Part shown: positions 25,482-37,725 of the stretch, piece by piece
Layout of the letters: the number at the start of each line of letters is the position of its first letter
How positions within the stretch are numbered: the first letter of the stretch is position 1
From: Blasia pusilla
Lineage: Eukaryota > Marchantiophyta > Marchantiopsida > Blasiales
Assembly (NCBI GenBank): GCA_050084515.1
Contig: CM114271.1
Coordinates: forward strand, 13,950,001-14,014,000
DNA: 64,000 nt
Direction of reading: 5' to 3'
Notes under the pieces: model-generated
What the model saw: only the letters and a program-made list of their open reading frames with translations
What the model was told of the DNA's origin: nothing
Databases searched by the model: none
Program-made: the position numbers and the translations under genes

Positions 25482-25591
25482 CGAAAGCCATAGATAGCCG
25501 CGGCCATGCGTTTAAGGCCGCGTAGACTAGGCCTTAGGTGCAGGCGGTTCGGCACGGGACTAGGGTCGGAAATACCGGCAGCGGACAGCGG
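25482..25591 (+). repeat. MULE terminal inverted repeat, left
   Basis: It begins CGAAAGCCATAGATAGCCGC. About 105 of 110 bases match the complement of 38861-38970. Confidence 0.93.
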
Positions 25592-25603
25592 ATATCGACC
25601 TTC

Positions 25604-25735
25604 AAGGACGGATGGACGGTTGGACGGACGTATGGACGGACGGACGGACGGACGGACGGACGGAGCTTCGGATGGACGGACGGACGGACCCGAGACGGAA
25701 GGACGGATGGACGGACGTATGGACGGACGGACGGA
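25604..25735 (+). repeat. GGAC tetranucleotide minisatellite, left MULE end
   Basis: Runs of GGACGGAC with GGATGGAC and GTATGGAC variants directly follow the unique terminal repeat. The complementary CCGTCCGT array sits at the mirrored place in the right end, so it belongs to the element's termini. ORFs read through it are artefacts. Confidence 0.92.
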
Positions 25736-25872
25736 ATAAATTCCGTCCCTGTAGTTTTCCGTTCCGTATCACACTCCGTCCGTTCGTAATTCCGTTCCGT
25801 ATCGCAGTCCGTCCCCTCATCCATACTCTCCCGCCATCCCGTTTTGAAAAAACAAATTCAGCGTCGTCGGTT

Positions 25873-26490
25873 TACCATGCGGATTAGCAAATGCTTCAGA
25901 ACCGCTCTTCGTGTTAGGGTGGATTCACCATGCGGATTAGCAAATGCATCAGTACCGCTGTTCGTGTTAGGGTGGGTTTACCATGTGGATTAGCAAATGC
26001 TTCAGAGGAAGATAGGATTAGCGAGGATCAGATAGGGAGGTTCGGGAAGGTTGGATGAGTGAGTATTGAGAATCAATTTTGGATTAAGAAGAGCCTTCGT
26101 CGATCAGGGATTGGATGTTCCGAAATGTTCGGGCATTGGATCTGAATAGCTGCGTGTTTGGATTAGCTAAACGTAGAAGAAAAAACCATAGTCTGACGAA
26201 TAAAAAGGCTCCAATGTGTTTGGCTCCAAGCTGAACATTCTACTTGACTTGAGTACGTTTTATAGTATTATTAGTGGCGATTAAGTATCATTTTCGGATT
26301 AAGAAGATTTCGGATTCCTAAACGTTCGGGCATTGGATTAGCTTCGTGTTTGGATTAGTTAAACGTAGAAAATAAAACCAGAGTTTCTTCGAGCTTTTGA
26401 CGGATAAAGAAGGCTCCCATCTGTTCGGTGCGCAGAGCGAATGAGCTGAACCTCAACCTGAGTACGGTTTATACTATGATTTGAAAGGTA
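25873..26490. repeat. Two sets of direct repeats in the MULE 5' region
   Basis: First, a unit of about 56 bp (ACCATGCGGATTAGCAAATG ... TTCGTGTTAGGGTGG) is repeated 2.5 times to about 26015. Second, a unit of about 210 bp carrying GTTCGGGCATTGGAT, GTGTTTGGATTAG and AAACGTAGAA occurs twice (from about 26080 and 26290). They lie just upstream of the transposase and could be part of its promoter, but no known site was recognised. Confidence 0.75.
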
Positions 26491-26809
26491 TGTATCTCTA
26501 CCCCTCAAATTTGTTTTTTGTAGTGGCAGCAGAAGCTGGTTTCTCGTTATGCCCTTTGTTTGATCAAAAGAAGTCTTCCCTTAAACCTGAGTTTATGTAT
26601 TTGAAAGCATGATGTACCTCACTGCTAGGATTTCACTGATATATGGATGATACTAAGTATCGCTAAGTAATCCCTATGCATGCTTCGTGTGTTTTTGGTA
26701 ATTAGGAGGAAATCTGCATGTCCGAACACAGACCTCATTGTGTTCTTCTTTTCTTCTTGTGATTGGCAGCTTCTCAAAGCCCTCGCAAATCTGTATCCAC
26801 TCTGTCACC

Positions 26810-29800
26810 ATGGTGAAATACACAAAATATTCCACTACATTACAATGTGATACTATCCAGACCCCACCGCCTGGTCCTTTTTTAAGAGAACACCTCATTT
26901 GGTATGGTGACCGAAAGGAGGCATGGATTCCTGCTGAAAGGGTACATGACTTCATCCGTGGTGAAGAATATAGACCGCATTATCAAACTACTTTCTGAAT
27001 CAGCAAGACTGATAAATCAGGACACAAGAGTCTTACCATTCGATATTGGTGCGCATATGGACCGCATGATTGTAGGGGTTCGGTTTGGACATCTTTGCCC
27101 AACAAGGTCTTTGACCCTAACATTCGTCGTATAGGGGGCAAGGGTAGCAGGCCAGAAAACCAGAGCACACGCCTTGGACTATCTCAAGGACGCGGATGCC
27201 AATTTCACTTCGCTGTAGTCTATCCATCAGATTGTGTTGGCTTCTGTATGATAAGGCATCTTCATTCAAACCATGTGGACAAGGAAGGTCGGATATGCCA
27301 TGGTGACTTGGATAAGACAGCAGATATTGCAAATGCAATTGTCGCCCCGAAACTAAGTTTGCACTGCAGGGATTTTGTAGAGCGCTTGTTACGAGTGAAT
27401 GTAAGCCCCAAGAATATCACGAAAGAGCATAGGAGGTGGATTCGCGTACACATCCGTGAAAACCCCAATCAAAAACATGCATGGGGTAGGGACGCCATGC
27501 TCAAGCATCAAGACATACTAAATATTAAGCATTCTATGCGAAGGCGAGAAGGGGGATATGACGGAACCGATGACGCTACTGCAATTCATCACTGGGTACA
27601 AGCACATCCTGAGAATGTAATTTACTACAGGGAGGCTATTTCCAAGTTGAACCAGTCCTTTTGCCTTGTACTTTCCACACCTTGGATGCTCCAGAATCTC
27701 TTAGAGCTAGGGAACGGCGGGGCCATCTCCATGGACGCAACCCATGGCACAAACACCTACGAGGTTAGTTGGCCTTGATCCTATCATTATTGTAGAATTG
27801 ATGGAGCCATGGAGCAGGGAACCGGAAATGCTCCTACTTAAGGATTGTTTGAAATGCTGGATGTTTTGAACTTAGTGTAAAGTGTATTCAAAGAATACAT
27901 GATTCAAATGTGTGATTTCCACTACTTTCAATGGACATTATAGGTGAGTCAATGCGTTTATCTTCATCGGTAACCATTCCCTTTTGTGCGATTTTTCTTA
28001 CTTACACCCTGGTGCCTGTTTTCATTTGTCTTCTATTGTGAACATTATGTTATGTGTGTTCACAGTATCAATTATTCACATTGCTGGGTTTTGATAAGTT
28101 CCAGAATGGCCTGCCATTGGTATGGGCAATCCTACAACGACATCAACACGAAGATCTGGTAGAGACCTTGTCCCAAATCAAGGACTGGGCACAGAGGAAT
28201 ATACACTCGAGCATGCAAGATACAGAGGCAAATGAATGGAAGCCTTCATGCTTCATTGTGGATGACTCGAAAGAGGAACAATCTGCTATCCGAAATGTAT
28301 CTCCAGGTGTCCCTATTGACCTCTGCCTATGGCATGTTCGCAAGAACTGGTTAAAGAATCTGCATCAACGAGTGCGTTGTCCAATTACGAAAGCGGACAT
28401 GAACAGAGACTTGGGTGGTGTAATGTACTCACGTGATGAAGGTATATCATCAACCACCCTGATAGTACACTTACATGCTTTTCTCTTTCCCTGGATGGTT
28501 TCCTCCACATACCGCTCAGTGACTAATAAATGATTTGCATATGCCATTGCAGATCCCATCGACGCCTCCTATCGGTTCATGCGCAAGTGGGTTGGATCAG
28601 AACGACACTTTGTGAAGTACTATGGAAGCTACTGGCATCCAAAAATTTTGAACTGGGCCAAGGGATACCGCTAGCACGCAAGGTCCAACCAAGATACGAA
28701 CGCTGCAATCGAAAGGTGGCACCACACTCTAAAAATGCACCTAGCATCCAGCATGCCCACCAAGCCAACAAGAAAACTGATATGGCTTGTGCAAATGCTC
28801 ACTGGTGAAATAGAAGATTTCTTCTGGTACCTAGGCTTCTTGAAACGAGAAGGCATGGTGAGAAACAAGGCCATACAAAAAGTTATGCTCATGGCAATTA
28901 AAAGGGCAAATGACATACCGGATAATCATGTCACATTTGATTTGGTAGATGGGAGGAAATGTGCGAAGGTGAAAAGTATTTCAAAGCGGATGTTTGGCAT
29001 GATGTGGTCGACTACGATACAAGAGATCGCTTGTACATGTCCTCGTACAACGAAGGGTTCACTTGTAAACATCAGGTCTGTCTTCATACCCGTCTTTGAC
29101 GTGATTCAGGGTCTTTACATCAGATTTCAGCAAGTTGAATTCCATCTGTTTTAACACACTCCGTCTGCAGGTAAAATGTCTTCTCCTCTGTGGCCACACA
29201 AAAGTTCAGTTGTTGTCTTGCTTAGGAACTCGCTTTGGAAGCAGAGTGGGTGGGTTTGAAAATTTGGTGCAAGAGCCATACAAGGATGAATTACATGATG
29301 AAGATCAGGAACACGAAGATGGAGATATTGGCCATGAAGGACAAGACCATGTGTTTGTTGAACCTACAGGAAGAGATCCGCCACCAAAAACCACCACCAA
29401 GGATGTTCGAGACATCATGGAGAAATGCCTAAACGCTACCCTTGGGGTTCCATTCTCAGATATGCTCCTAGAACACTTGTTTCAACTAGTGCAGAAGGAT
29501 TTAGATTCAGTTTTGAACCTCAAGGCCAGGGTAGAGACTAACACTCACGTTGAAGGTAATGCTAATGACATTGCCACACACTTTCCTGAGCCGTTTGTGG
29601 GGAATGAATCACAGAACCGTAGCCTGCGTAGGCGCCTAATTTGGCTAGACCTCTTGCATTTAAAACAAAGGTCCCGTGGTCCTGTTAGAACTCAGCCGAG
29701 TTTCGAAGAGCACCAAGTGGAATCCTTCCACAGAGTGAGGAAAACTAAGTTTTTGAACATGGAGGCAGAAATGGAAGGGTCGGCATGTATTAGTTTGGAC

Positions 29801-29848
29801 CTGGTGGCTCTATTGAGCCAAGTTGATGAGACCCGTCCCATGGCTTAA
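26810..29848 (+). pseudogene. MULE transposase with zinc-binding N-terminus and SWIM finger, inactivated
   Basis: Four exons join in phase: 26810-27763, 28066-28441, 28553-29075 and 29171-29848, about 843 residues if one lost base is allowed for. Residues 60-150 form a Cys/His-rich DNA-binding region (IRYWCAYGPHDCRGSVW, then CQFHF and HLHSNHV), as in FAR1/WRKY-GCM1 proteins. The catalytic triad of the MULE DDE fold is visible: D in GGAISMDATHG (about 309), D in CFIVDDSKEEQ (about 385) and E in TNAAIERWHHTLK (about 498). The CxxH motif LCLWH lies between D2 and E. The SWIM finger CTCPRTTKGS ... CKHQ (about 600) needs a one-base frameshift near 29063. There are two nonsense codons: TGA at 26996 (Arg expected) and TAG at 28672 (Gln expected). 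All else is intact, so inactivation seems recent. Confidence 0.9.
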
Positions 29849-31363
29849 ACGCAGATTCCCAATGGCCTCTCGGTAAACAAAGACACCTCATAGTACATAC
29901 AGGTCTGCCAATGTCTCAAAGAGGACAAAAGTGGACATTATGCTTGATAGCCTTGCTGATTCATCTATTCCATTAGATTGTGAATTACACCCTGGAGCTA
30001 TAGGAGAAACCAATGACGCCCTAATTATCTTGGACTCTCAAGAAGAAACTCTTGTGTGAAAGCCAATTCAATCTCCTTAAATACTGTGAAGTAAAGCGTT
30101 GTAACGTTTTGTAACACGAAGTAGGAGGTGTTACACGGGAACACATGATATACAGTGTTCTGCATGTTTTTAAATCGAACACCTGAAAACATGTGTTCAT
30201 CCCTTATTATGTTGTGCATTCTTGAATAAAACCTTTTGAATCAAGTTTGGTTTCTACCGCGATGGCAGCTCTGACAAGATCCCATTCGGATCCCGTGGGC
30301 ATTTTTGAATCTCATTTATGCACTTTGCTTCTCAAGCCGGTCGGGCACGCATACCTCGCGCGCGCGCACCATTCCACATCGGAGGCTTAACCACGTACAG
30401 GGGGGCGCAGCTATACTGCGTCGTGTTCCACGCCGTAGAGGCAAAACACCGCCACTTTTGTCATAAAGAGATTCCTCTAAACTAGTTGTAACTAAAGAAG
30501 ATAGGCTTGACTAGAAAAAAAACGCTTTGGACACGCTCCCAACCCTACCCTCGAGCCATGTCCCTCTTCGTAAAGTTTTAGCGGCGTCGACCCTACCACA
30601 GCTAACTTAGTTGACCCTAAATTCGTCGCTAAAATAATCATGTGAAACGAATAGCCGTTAAATAATGTTGAAGTGCAACAACGACTTGTCTATAATACGC
30701 GTATGCGATGATATGTAGTGAAACAAAGCATATGCAAGATGAACATCGCAGCTCCAATGTTCATCTTGTTGAACACCTCACAAACAATGTTCCAAGTCCA
30801 TGGATATGTACTAGGCCATGTTTAGAACCTCAACAAGTATAGAAGACCATCAGTTACAAACCAAACATACAGATTTAGATTGTGGACAGGAGTGGCTTCG
30901 GTTGGTTGAATGCGATAAGTGTGTGAAAATGTCGGGACAAAAACAGATTGTCGACAGGAGTTGCCTGAAAGGGTTGAATGCGATAAGCCATAGAAAATGT
31001 CACCCATACATTGGGAACAACACATATCACAGTATGCACTTCGACTTTTCATAAAAAAGGCAATTGCAGAGTACAAGTGTGATTTCTTAAGTTACATCTA
31101 ACCCTGTGGCAACCCGGGAGGAAAGGGATTGCAACACAGAAAAAGAGTGTCGGCGTAAAACAGATTGTCGCATGTGGAGTTGCTGAAAGGGTTGAATGCG
31201 ATAAGCCATAGAAAATGTCACCCATACACCCCGCATCTGCACAGAACAAATCAACAACCGAACCTTTAAGACATGCCAACATAAATTGCATAAATACAAT
31301 GACACCGTCATTGCAAGAGACTGAAATAAGATTGTCTAACCTGTTTTAGCTTCGTGTTGTAGT
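29849..31363. other. MULE interior without a gene
   Basis: This region lies between the convergent 3' ends of the two MULE genes. It holds a repeated segment (AAACAGATTGTCG ... GGTTGAATGCGATAAGCC ... AAAATGTCACCCATACA) at about 30940-31015 and 31155-31230, with a third partial copy at about 30900. It also holds one copy of the 65-bp direct repeat listed separately. Confidence 0.55.
30758..30822. repeat. 65-bp direct repeat inside the MULE, copy 1
   Basis: TGTTCATCTTGTTGAACACC ... GGATATGTACTAGGCCATG matches 36903-36967 with a single difference. Together the two copies bracket the minus-strand cargo gene. Confidence 0.9.
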
Positions 31364-34300
31364 GCTCAAGGAAGGTCTGCAAAACTCACAAACTCTAGCA
31401 GCGGCCATAGATAAGGAACAAAATTGTCCGACTGATAGCCTCTGTTGGGGTGCTCGATGCAAAACCTGAAGCAGCCGCCGTCCATCAATAAATTCAAAGC
31501 ATTCCATGGCACATCAGTAGGCCCGCGGTTCATCATCAAAGATAGTAAACATTTTATACAGAGTCTGCACAATTCCCAACAGCCGGCTATCTATCACACA
31601 ATGTCCATACACATGTAAATTTACACTCTTGAGTAGGTTCAAAATATCACTATAGTCTATCAAAAGTGTGAAAGAAGTTTTAGAGGCATAGATAGCCGCG
31701 GTTCATGTCATTACATGATGAGGGTGCAACTCTAATGTTGGCCCGCAGGAGCAATGCTCGATGACAAAGTTTCCATATCTAAAGCATCCAATGCCGGAGT
31801 CGAAAAAAGGGGCAGCGGAGTAGAATGAAAGTCTCCGCCATCCACATCAAGACATCTTTGGTCTTCACTTGGCACCGCTACCTCCCGCTGCACCGCTACC
31901 TCCTGTTGTATGTGTCCAGCTCCACCCACCTAATTACCAGCCGAAGTGTCTAAGCCCTAAATTAGCATTGGATAGAAACGAATTTGAAGATCATCAATCT
32001 ACTTAACATTAATTTTTGAAAGGGATGGAACACAACCTGGTCACTTCCGCTAAGCACGCGTTCATTGTCCAAGTTCACAGCAACCGCTACAGGGTGTCCA
32101 TCTCCCGTCGGCGCCTGCTGAAAAGCCACATGAATGTGTGAGGCAAGTACAACTCTTCCAGAAAAAATAAATATCTCAAAGGGTTTAGTATAGGAATGTT
32201 CTGTACCTGCAATCCCGTCTCTAAGTCCGTCTTCTTCTTCATTTCGGCCAGCATGATCCTTCTACTCCTTTTCAAGGACTCTTTAGTTTCTCCCGTAGGA
32301 TACTTGGATCTCACAAAGAGGCTCCCTGCACCACCACTTGGTGCAGGTTAGGCGACTTACGGTATCCACGGGATGCTTGGCCTGACCGATACTACTCTTT
32401 GGATGAAGGCGAGGAGATCTCCTGGTATCACGCGTGACCCTGGAAGATCTCTCCATGGTGGGCCTACCGGATCTAGAGGTGGGTCTTAGATTCCGTGGGT
32501 GCACAATGTTAGAGTCAATTGGCTATTCTGAAAATACAGGCTCTACGTCAGGCCGCCCCACCCTCTCCTCCATCCTCTGTGTTCCTGCAGAATCTGGAGA
32601 TCTATGACCATCATCTAGCGAGTCTGAGTCACTGGAGTCCACAATCTCCATATCCACACCGCCCTGCACACATGTTCACCAAATGACCAATCATCTGAAA
32701 TGCACAAGAGTAGAAAGCATGCATAGAATGTACAAACTTAGCCTAATTTCAATGGAGAGGGATAATTCAAGGACTAGAATGAAAGGACAAGATTTGTACC
32801 CTGGACACAGTATCAGCATGGCTGCAGCCAAGTCCATCCACATACATACGTGTCACTTTCTCTCTCATTGCTGCTTATATAAACGGTTTTTTGGCCTTTT
32901 TCCAAACCCGGTAATTATACTTGAACCGAGGGACAAAGTATTGCTCGCTGATGAACCAGGCATGCCGGTGCGCTCTGCGCATCCCATCTAATACTGCAAG
33001 AGACTGCTCCACTTGTTGTTTTCTAGTCTCTAAACCTGCATGCCATCGAAAAGGTTCCTGCCTATCCATCATCCACACAGCAGATAAGTGGTGGAACGCA
33101 ACTCGACATCTCCAATATGTCGCACGATGTACCCTATCAGCAGGTACGTGGGAAGGGAGAAGCTTATGACCGGCCTCTATCCATCCCCTCACTATGAGCG
33201 TAGGGCGCACCAAAGCACTCTCCAATTCCTCCCTGGCCTTCTCAAACTCCTCCACCTTGGCTAAGCATTCCCATGAGGTTTGCTGGAATTCTACAATACG
33301 ATGAGCTTCAAATGCAATCAGCAGATCAGTAAGTGCAGGCATGGGGACATAAGGCCCGGCAGCCCTTGTGGCATGGTCTTTGGCTTTGTTGAGGATAGCA
33401 TTCTTCTTCTGCCGCTTCCGGTTAACCCAACGTTGCAAGACTGTGCCTCTAAGTCTGACATTGGCAGCAGAAGGATGTGTGTGAGTCCCTGCATAGAAGC
33501 GTGTGTGTGAGTCCCTGCATGGAAATCTGCAGTATGACAGAGATTCTGACCCTTAAGCAAAACCAGGCAATTACATGAGCAAAACCAGGCAAGTACATGA
33601 GCAAAACCAGGCAAGTACATTCGCAAAACCAGGGAATTACATGAGCAAAACCAGGGAAGTACATGAGCAAAACCAGGCAAGTACATGAGCAAAACCAGGG
33701 AATTACATGAGCTAAACCAGGGATTCAATCACATAGTGGACCCACTCTTACCCTCATCTTCCTCGTCATCTTCTATGCCTTGAAAATCAGCATCTGACTT
33801 CTTCTTCCCTGTGATACGAGGTGTTCCAGGCACTGGCCTAAGCCAGTGCGAAGCAAGGTGGGAGTTGAAAGCTTCCGGCATGCGGAAAAATTCAATGCAC
33901 TTGGAGCACAAGCAACGTCTTTCGCTTGTGCTCCTCGTCAGAGCAATAGTGGACCCACTCCATTGGATCCCTCCACAGTGATGTTTGGTAAGCCTGCTTT
34001 TGAGAGGGGGGTGGGCTTTTGCCCATAAACGCAGCAAACATGTTTAGAGGCTCAAGGTAGGAAAGCTCTTTCTCCACGTCTCCCTTGTAAAATGGGCCCT
34101 ATGTAACAACATTATCAACCATACAAGTAAGCATAAAATAGTTACCTTGGTCATTGAAAGACAACAGGCACATGATGGGATGTGATTTCTCAGGTGGAAT
34201 TTTATTCACCCGGATGAGAGCATACGCATATCAGGTGTAGGCTTATGTGATAACTAGTAAATATGAAACTAAATAAAATGTGAAGAGCTAGACGCAGGGC

Positions 34301-35461
34301 AATGAAAATTCGCCATTCGGAATACTAGTATTCGTAGGACGTGCCCATGACCGCCCAAACAACCCATCTAAAAATTAGAAAGAGAAGCTTATGACCGCCA
34401 AGCTCAAGTCGTCTACAAGGTAGACGACTTGCCCATCACCGCCCAAACCCGTCGTCTAAAAGATAGACGACTGGCTTGCCCATCACCGCTCAAGCCCGTC
34501 GTCTAAAAGATAGACGACTGGCTTGCCCATCACCGCCCAAGCCCGTCGTCTAAAAGATAGACGTGGGGCTTGTCGTGATTCTCAGCTTACATGAATACTA
34601 TCCCTATATTGAAGTGGTATATGTAGGTACTTCGGTATATGGTTTACGACAAGAACTAGGCCTCAAAAAGTAAACACAAACCCTAAATCTCCTAAACATT
34701 CCCTAGGATTTCAAGATGCAGAAGATTGTCCTCCACCTGCAAGAAGATGAATCAAGCACACCTCATTAGTCACTTGGTTGAATTCGGTCTACGAAGGAAC
34801 ACAACTTGTATGACGAAAGAGGATGAACACACATGCACTATGTGTTAAGAGCTTACCCCGAGCTAAGTTCATAATGGCCAATGAGTTGATAGCTTCGGAT
34901 AAATCCACATGTTGGTCCTTTTCCAAGTGTAGTTGATCATCAATGTCAGTCTGGTCGATAAGGTAAATCCTTTTAGGAGTGACCCCAATCACCCAATCGG
35001 CTATCTGTTGTGATGCCTCCATTAGATTCTTGATCTCTTGAATCTTGTGGGCTGTCACCTTACCTCCCTTGTCACCAACTACAACAAACTCAGTGTTTCC
35101 TCTTTTCTGGAAATAGGAGTGAAACCAAACGTGATTTCCAACCAACCGTGCTTTCGGACTGAAAGCCACGTGGTACCCAGCATCCCTAGCTGCCTGTTCT
35201 ATGCAATGGTATGTATCTAGAGGGAACCCTAGGATGATCCAATCATCCAAATAACTACAGGATAGTATATGTGTGCGCTTTGCAAATAATATGTGCCAGA
35301 TAGAAATTAGGGCATGAGTTTGTATGAATGATGGGACTCACCCATGTTTCAACCGACCCTTGATTGCCAGACAAGAAACGTGTAACATTTTCTGGTTTAC
35401 TAACTAGCATGTTCAAAGTCTGCATCCCATTTGCATCTAAGAACTGGACATTATTGGACAT
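31364..35461 (-). CDS. Unidentified multi-exon gene carried by the MULE (minus strand)
   Basis: Several open blocks in minus orientation read like one spliced gene: about 35342-35461 (start MSNNVQFLDANGMQ), 34857-35254 (LDDWIILGFPLDTYHCIEQA, RLVGNHVWFHSYFQKRGNTE, IADWVIGVTPKRIYLIDQTD) and about 33730-34100 (KELSYLEPLNMFAAFMGK, WVHYC, then RCLCSKCIEFFRMPEAFNSH with SHLASH). Next come about 32875-33490 (RLRGTVLQRWVNRKRQKK, basic then helical, PRFKYNYRVWKKAKK) and smaller blocks at 32283-32504, 32040-32120, 31732-31929 and 31366-31572. The third block has a C/C/C/H/H-spaced zinc-binding look and needs a one-base frameshift near 33925. Exon borders are only partly resolved. I recognise no family, and it does not resemble ULP1-type or VANC-type cargo as I know them. 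It could be a second transposition protein or a captured host gene. Confidence 0.55.
31687..31701 (+). repeat. 15-bp match to the outer end of the MULE repeat
   Basis: CATAGATAGCCGCGG is identical to bases 7-21 of the left terminal repeat. It lies in the same orientation as the left end, next to the 3' part of the cargo gene. Confidence 0.6.
33545..33725. repeat. 22-bp tandem repeat, about 8 units
   Basis: The unit is GCAAAACCAGGCAAGTACATGA with G/C and A/T variants. There are no unique spacers, so it is not a CRISPR array. It lies between two blocks of the cargo gene and is probably intronic. Confidence 0.95.
34425..34570. repeat. 47-bp tandem repeat with internal palindrome, about 3 units
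   Basis: Each unit reads GCCCATCACCGCCCAA then CGTCGTCTAAAAGATAGACGAC. The second part is an 8-bp-stem hairpin (GTCGTCTA/TAGACGAC). It sits between two coding blocks of the cargo gene. Confidence 0.9.
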
Positions 35462-36902
35462 GATGCGAAAAGTAGTACACTACAAGCCCTAAAACTGAGG
35501 CAAATTCACATTCAAGACCTAGGTCGACGGTAGTGGCAGATTTGACAGCAGCAAATTTGACAGCAGCAAGGAATTTGAACGCTTATGTGCTCCCCTGCAA
35601 GAATTGCAAATCTTTGGTAAGGAACTTGATCTGTGTGAGCCATATTTCTACATCGGAAGACATATTCATACCTACATCAAATATTTCGCTTTCGCAGTGG
35701 GTTGGATCTCGAGTGGAGATATCCTCTAAATATGCCTTGTATTTGTGCAAAGAGAGATAGAAGGTCAGCCCACTGGTAAACATATCATGAGACGGAGTCT
35801 GAATGACTATTTACCTTGTGTCTGTGCTCAAAGAAGTTCCACACGATGTACAATAGGCGACACGATGGTTCTGTATGGACGCTTGGAAGAGAACAAAGAC
35901 AGAAAACGTTCAGGTTTTCTTCTCACTAAAATAATTCATGACAGAGCAGCACAACCAAGATTTGCATCATGCGCCCTACATTACTTGGGCAACTGAAAGT
36001 ATTCATTCAAACACGCTTAAGTTGATATATCCCTCACAACCGCATGTTCAGTAACCAGTTCAAACAAAGTTTGTATACTGCAAATAGATTCAAATATATT
36101 TCCATTGCCTGAAAAGTTGCCACACGTTGTACAATAGGCGACACGATGGAGCTGTATGAACACCTGGAAAAATACAGAAACACCAACCTGGTAATTGTCG
36201 AACAAAGTCAGAAAGAGGAGAGTAGAGAAGAGAACGGGCTCCTTAATTTAGTTCAACCTTTTCACTGAAACTCGGTCTTCGTAGACCGCTGCACATTCCC
36301 TCTATCATGCTCGAGATTTATGACCGTCATCGTCGTGACGACAACGGCTGAGGTGATGTGCAAAGCGAAGTCGTGAAGTACAGAGAAATTCAAAGAAACG
36401 AAGTTTCTCCAGTCCTGCTTCTGTTTACGGTTTCTAAGGAACTTTAGGTCCGCATTAATGGACCTAAAGTTCAGATGTCTGACCTAAAGTATCACTACTT
36501 ATCACTTTGGATCTCCTTATGCTCACTCTACCACAACAGATCGGCAGCCTAGTAAGTTGAGGAATTGGTCAGTTTGTGCTATGATATATCCGAAGTAAAT
36601 GGCTACAATTGAGGTAATTCATGCCATGTTTATCATGCATAGATCAATACTTTAGAGCAGAACTAGAATGCAGCGTGCGTGCATTGGGATGAACTTGTTA
36701 ATGACAGACCTAATCATCATGACTGCAGCCTGTGCATGCCTTTCCCTGACGTCAGGGACAAGCAACGAGAATTAGAAATGAAGCAAATTGAAGTAAAGCT
36801 TCTTAGATGCGTTGCTATACACGATCCGACTTCTGATTGTTGCTCGGAAAGGTTTTCCCTGAAGATGCCAGGGACCAGCCAAGTAGAAGTTCGTTGTTTC
36901 AG

Positions 36903-36967
36903 TGTTCATCTTGTTGAACACCTCACAAACAGTGTTCCAAGTCCATGGATATGTACTAGGCCATGTT
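36903..36967. repeat. 65-bp direct repeat inside the MULE, copy 2
   Basis: Partner of 30758-30822, with 64 of 65 bases identical. Confidence 0.9.
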
Positions 36968-37725
36968 CGGAAAAAAGAAACATCAACATCGAACAAGTGC
37001 ACCCCTAAGGTAAAGTGTTGTAACATATCATGACCAATCATGAATTTGGAGTCTTTTGCTTCATTGGGTTGACTCTTTGGATAGGAGTGGGGAGGAAAGA
37101 GTGAAAGTACTCATTTTTCCCAAAGAATAAATGGCAACCCAACGATAAGTAGGTTTTCTAGACAAGATCAAGAAAAAGAACAATCATCTGATGCAAATGG
37201 AACCTCATGTAAGCTAGAGAGACTTGTCCGTTTCAGACTGATTGTTCTTACAATGAAAACAGTGAAATGCATAGTATTGCTGGTATGTTAGGTATTGTAC
37301 CGAACAATTTTGGGTTTGTAAACGCACATCAAAATCTCACCCATGCTAAGATAGAGCGACACGACGACGACCACCGTCCTATACTCATGTTCATCGGGGA
37401 GAAGACGAAGGTACAAAGTGGAGAAAATTTGACTTTCAAAAGACTATCCAGGCAGCAAAAAACGAGGTCACCTACGGTATTTTGAACGGAAAGTGGACAC
37501 CGATAATGAAATCTTGCCGATAATTACGGTAAAATCACATCGCTCCAAATGTATATCAGTCGCTTATCAAAAAAGGAAGCAGTTAATCCACTTTGTGTAA
37601 TCTACCATCTTCCTACTCTAATGTACTCAGATAACAAGCCGCTTGGAGGCGGGGATATTGTCTCCAACTTACACTCCAAATTATCCCGTAGGAACCGTTC
37701 AATGCTCAAAAGTACATTTCCTTAT

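Noticed and set aside
25506-25887. Several open frames on both strands across the GGAC array
   Set aside because: They exist only because a tetranucleotide repeat is open in several frames. The array is part of the MULE terminus.
26985-27010. A short intron that would remove the TGA at 26996 in the MULE transposase
   Set aside because: No GT donor with a matching phase nearby, and the frame continues without a break on both sides. A nonsense mutation is simpler.
33545-33725. CRISPR-like array
   Set aside because: The 22-bp units are directly adjacent without unique spacers, and the genome is eukaryotic.
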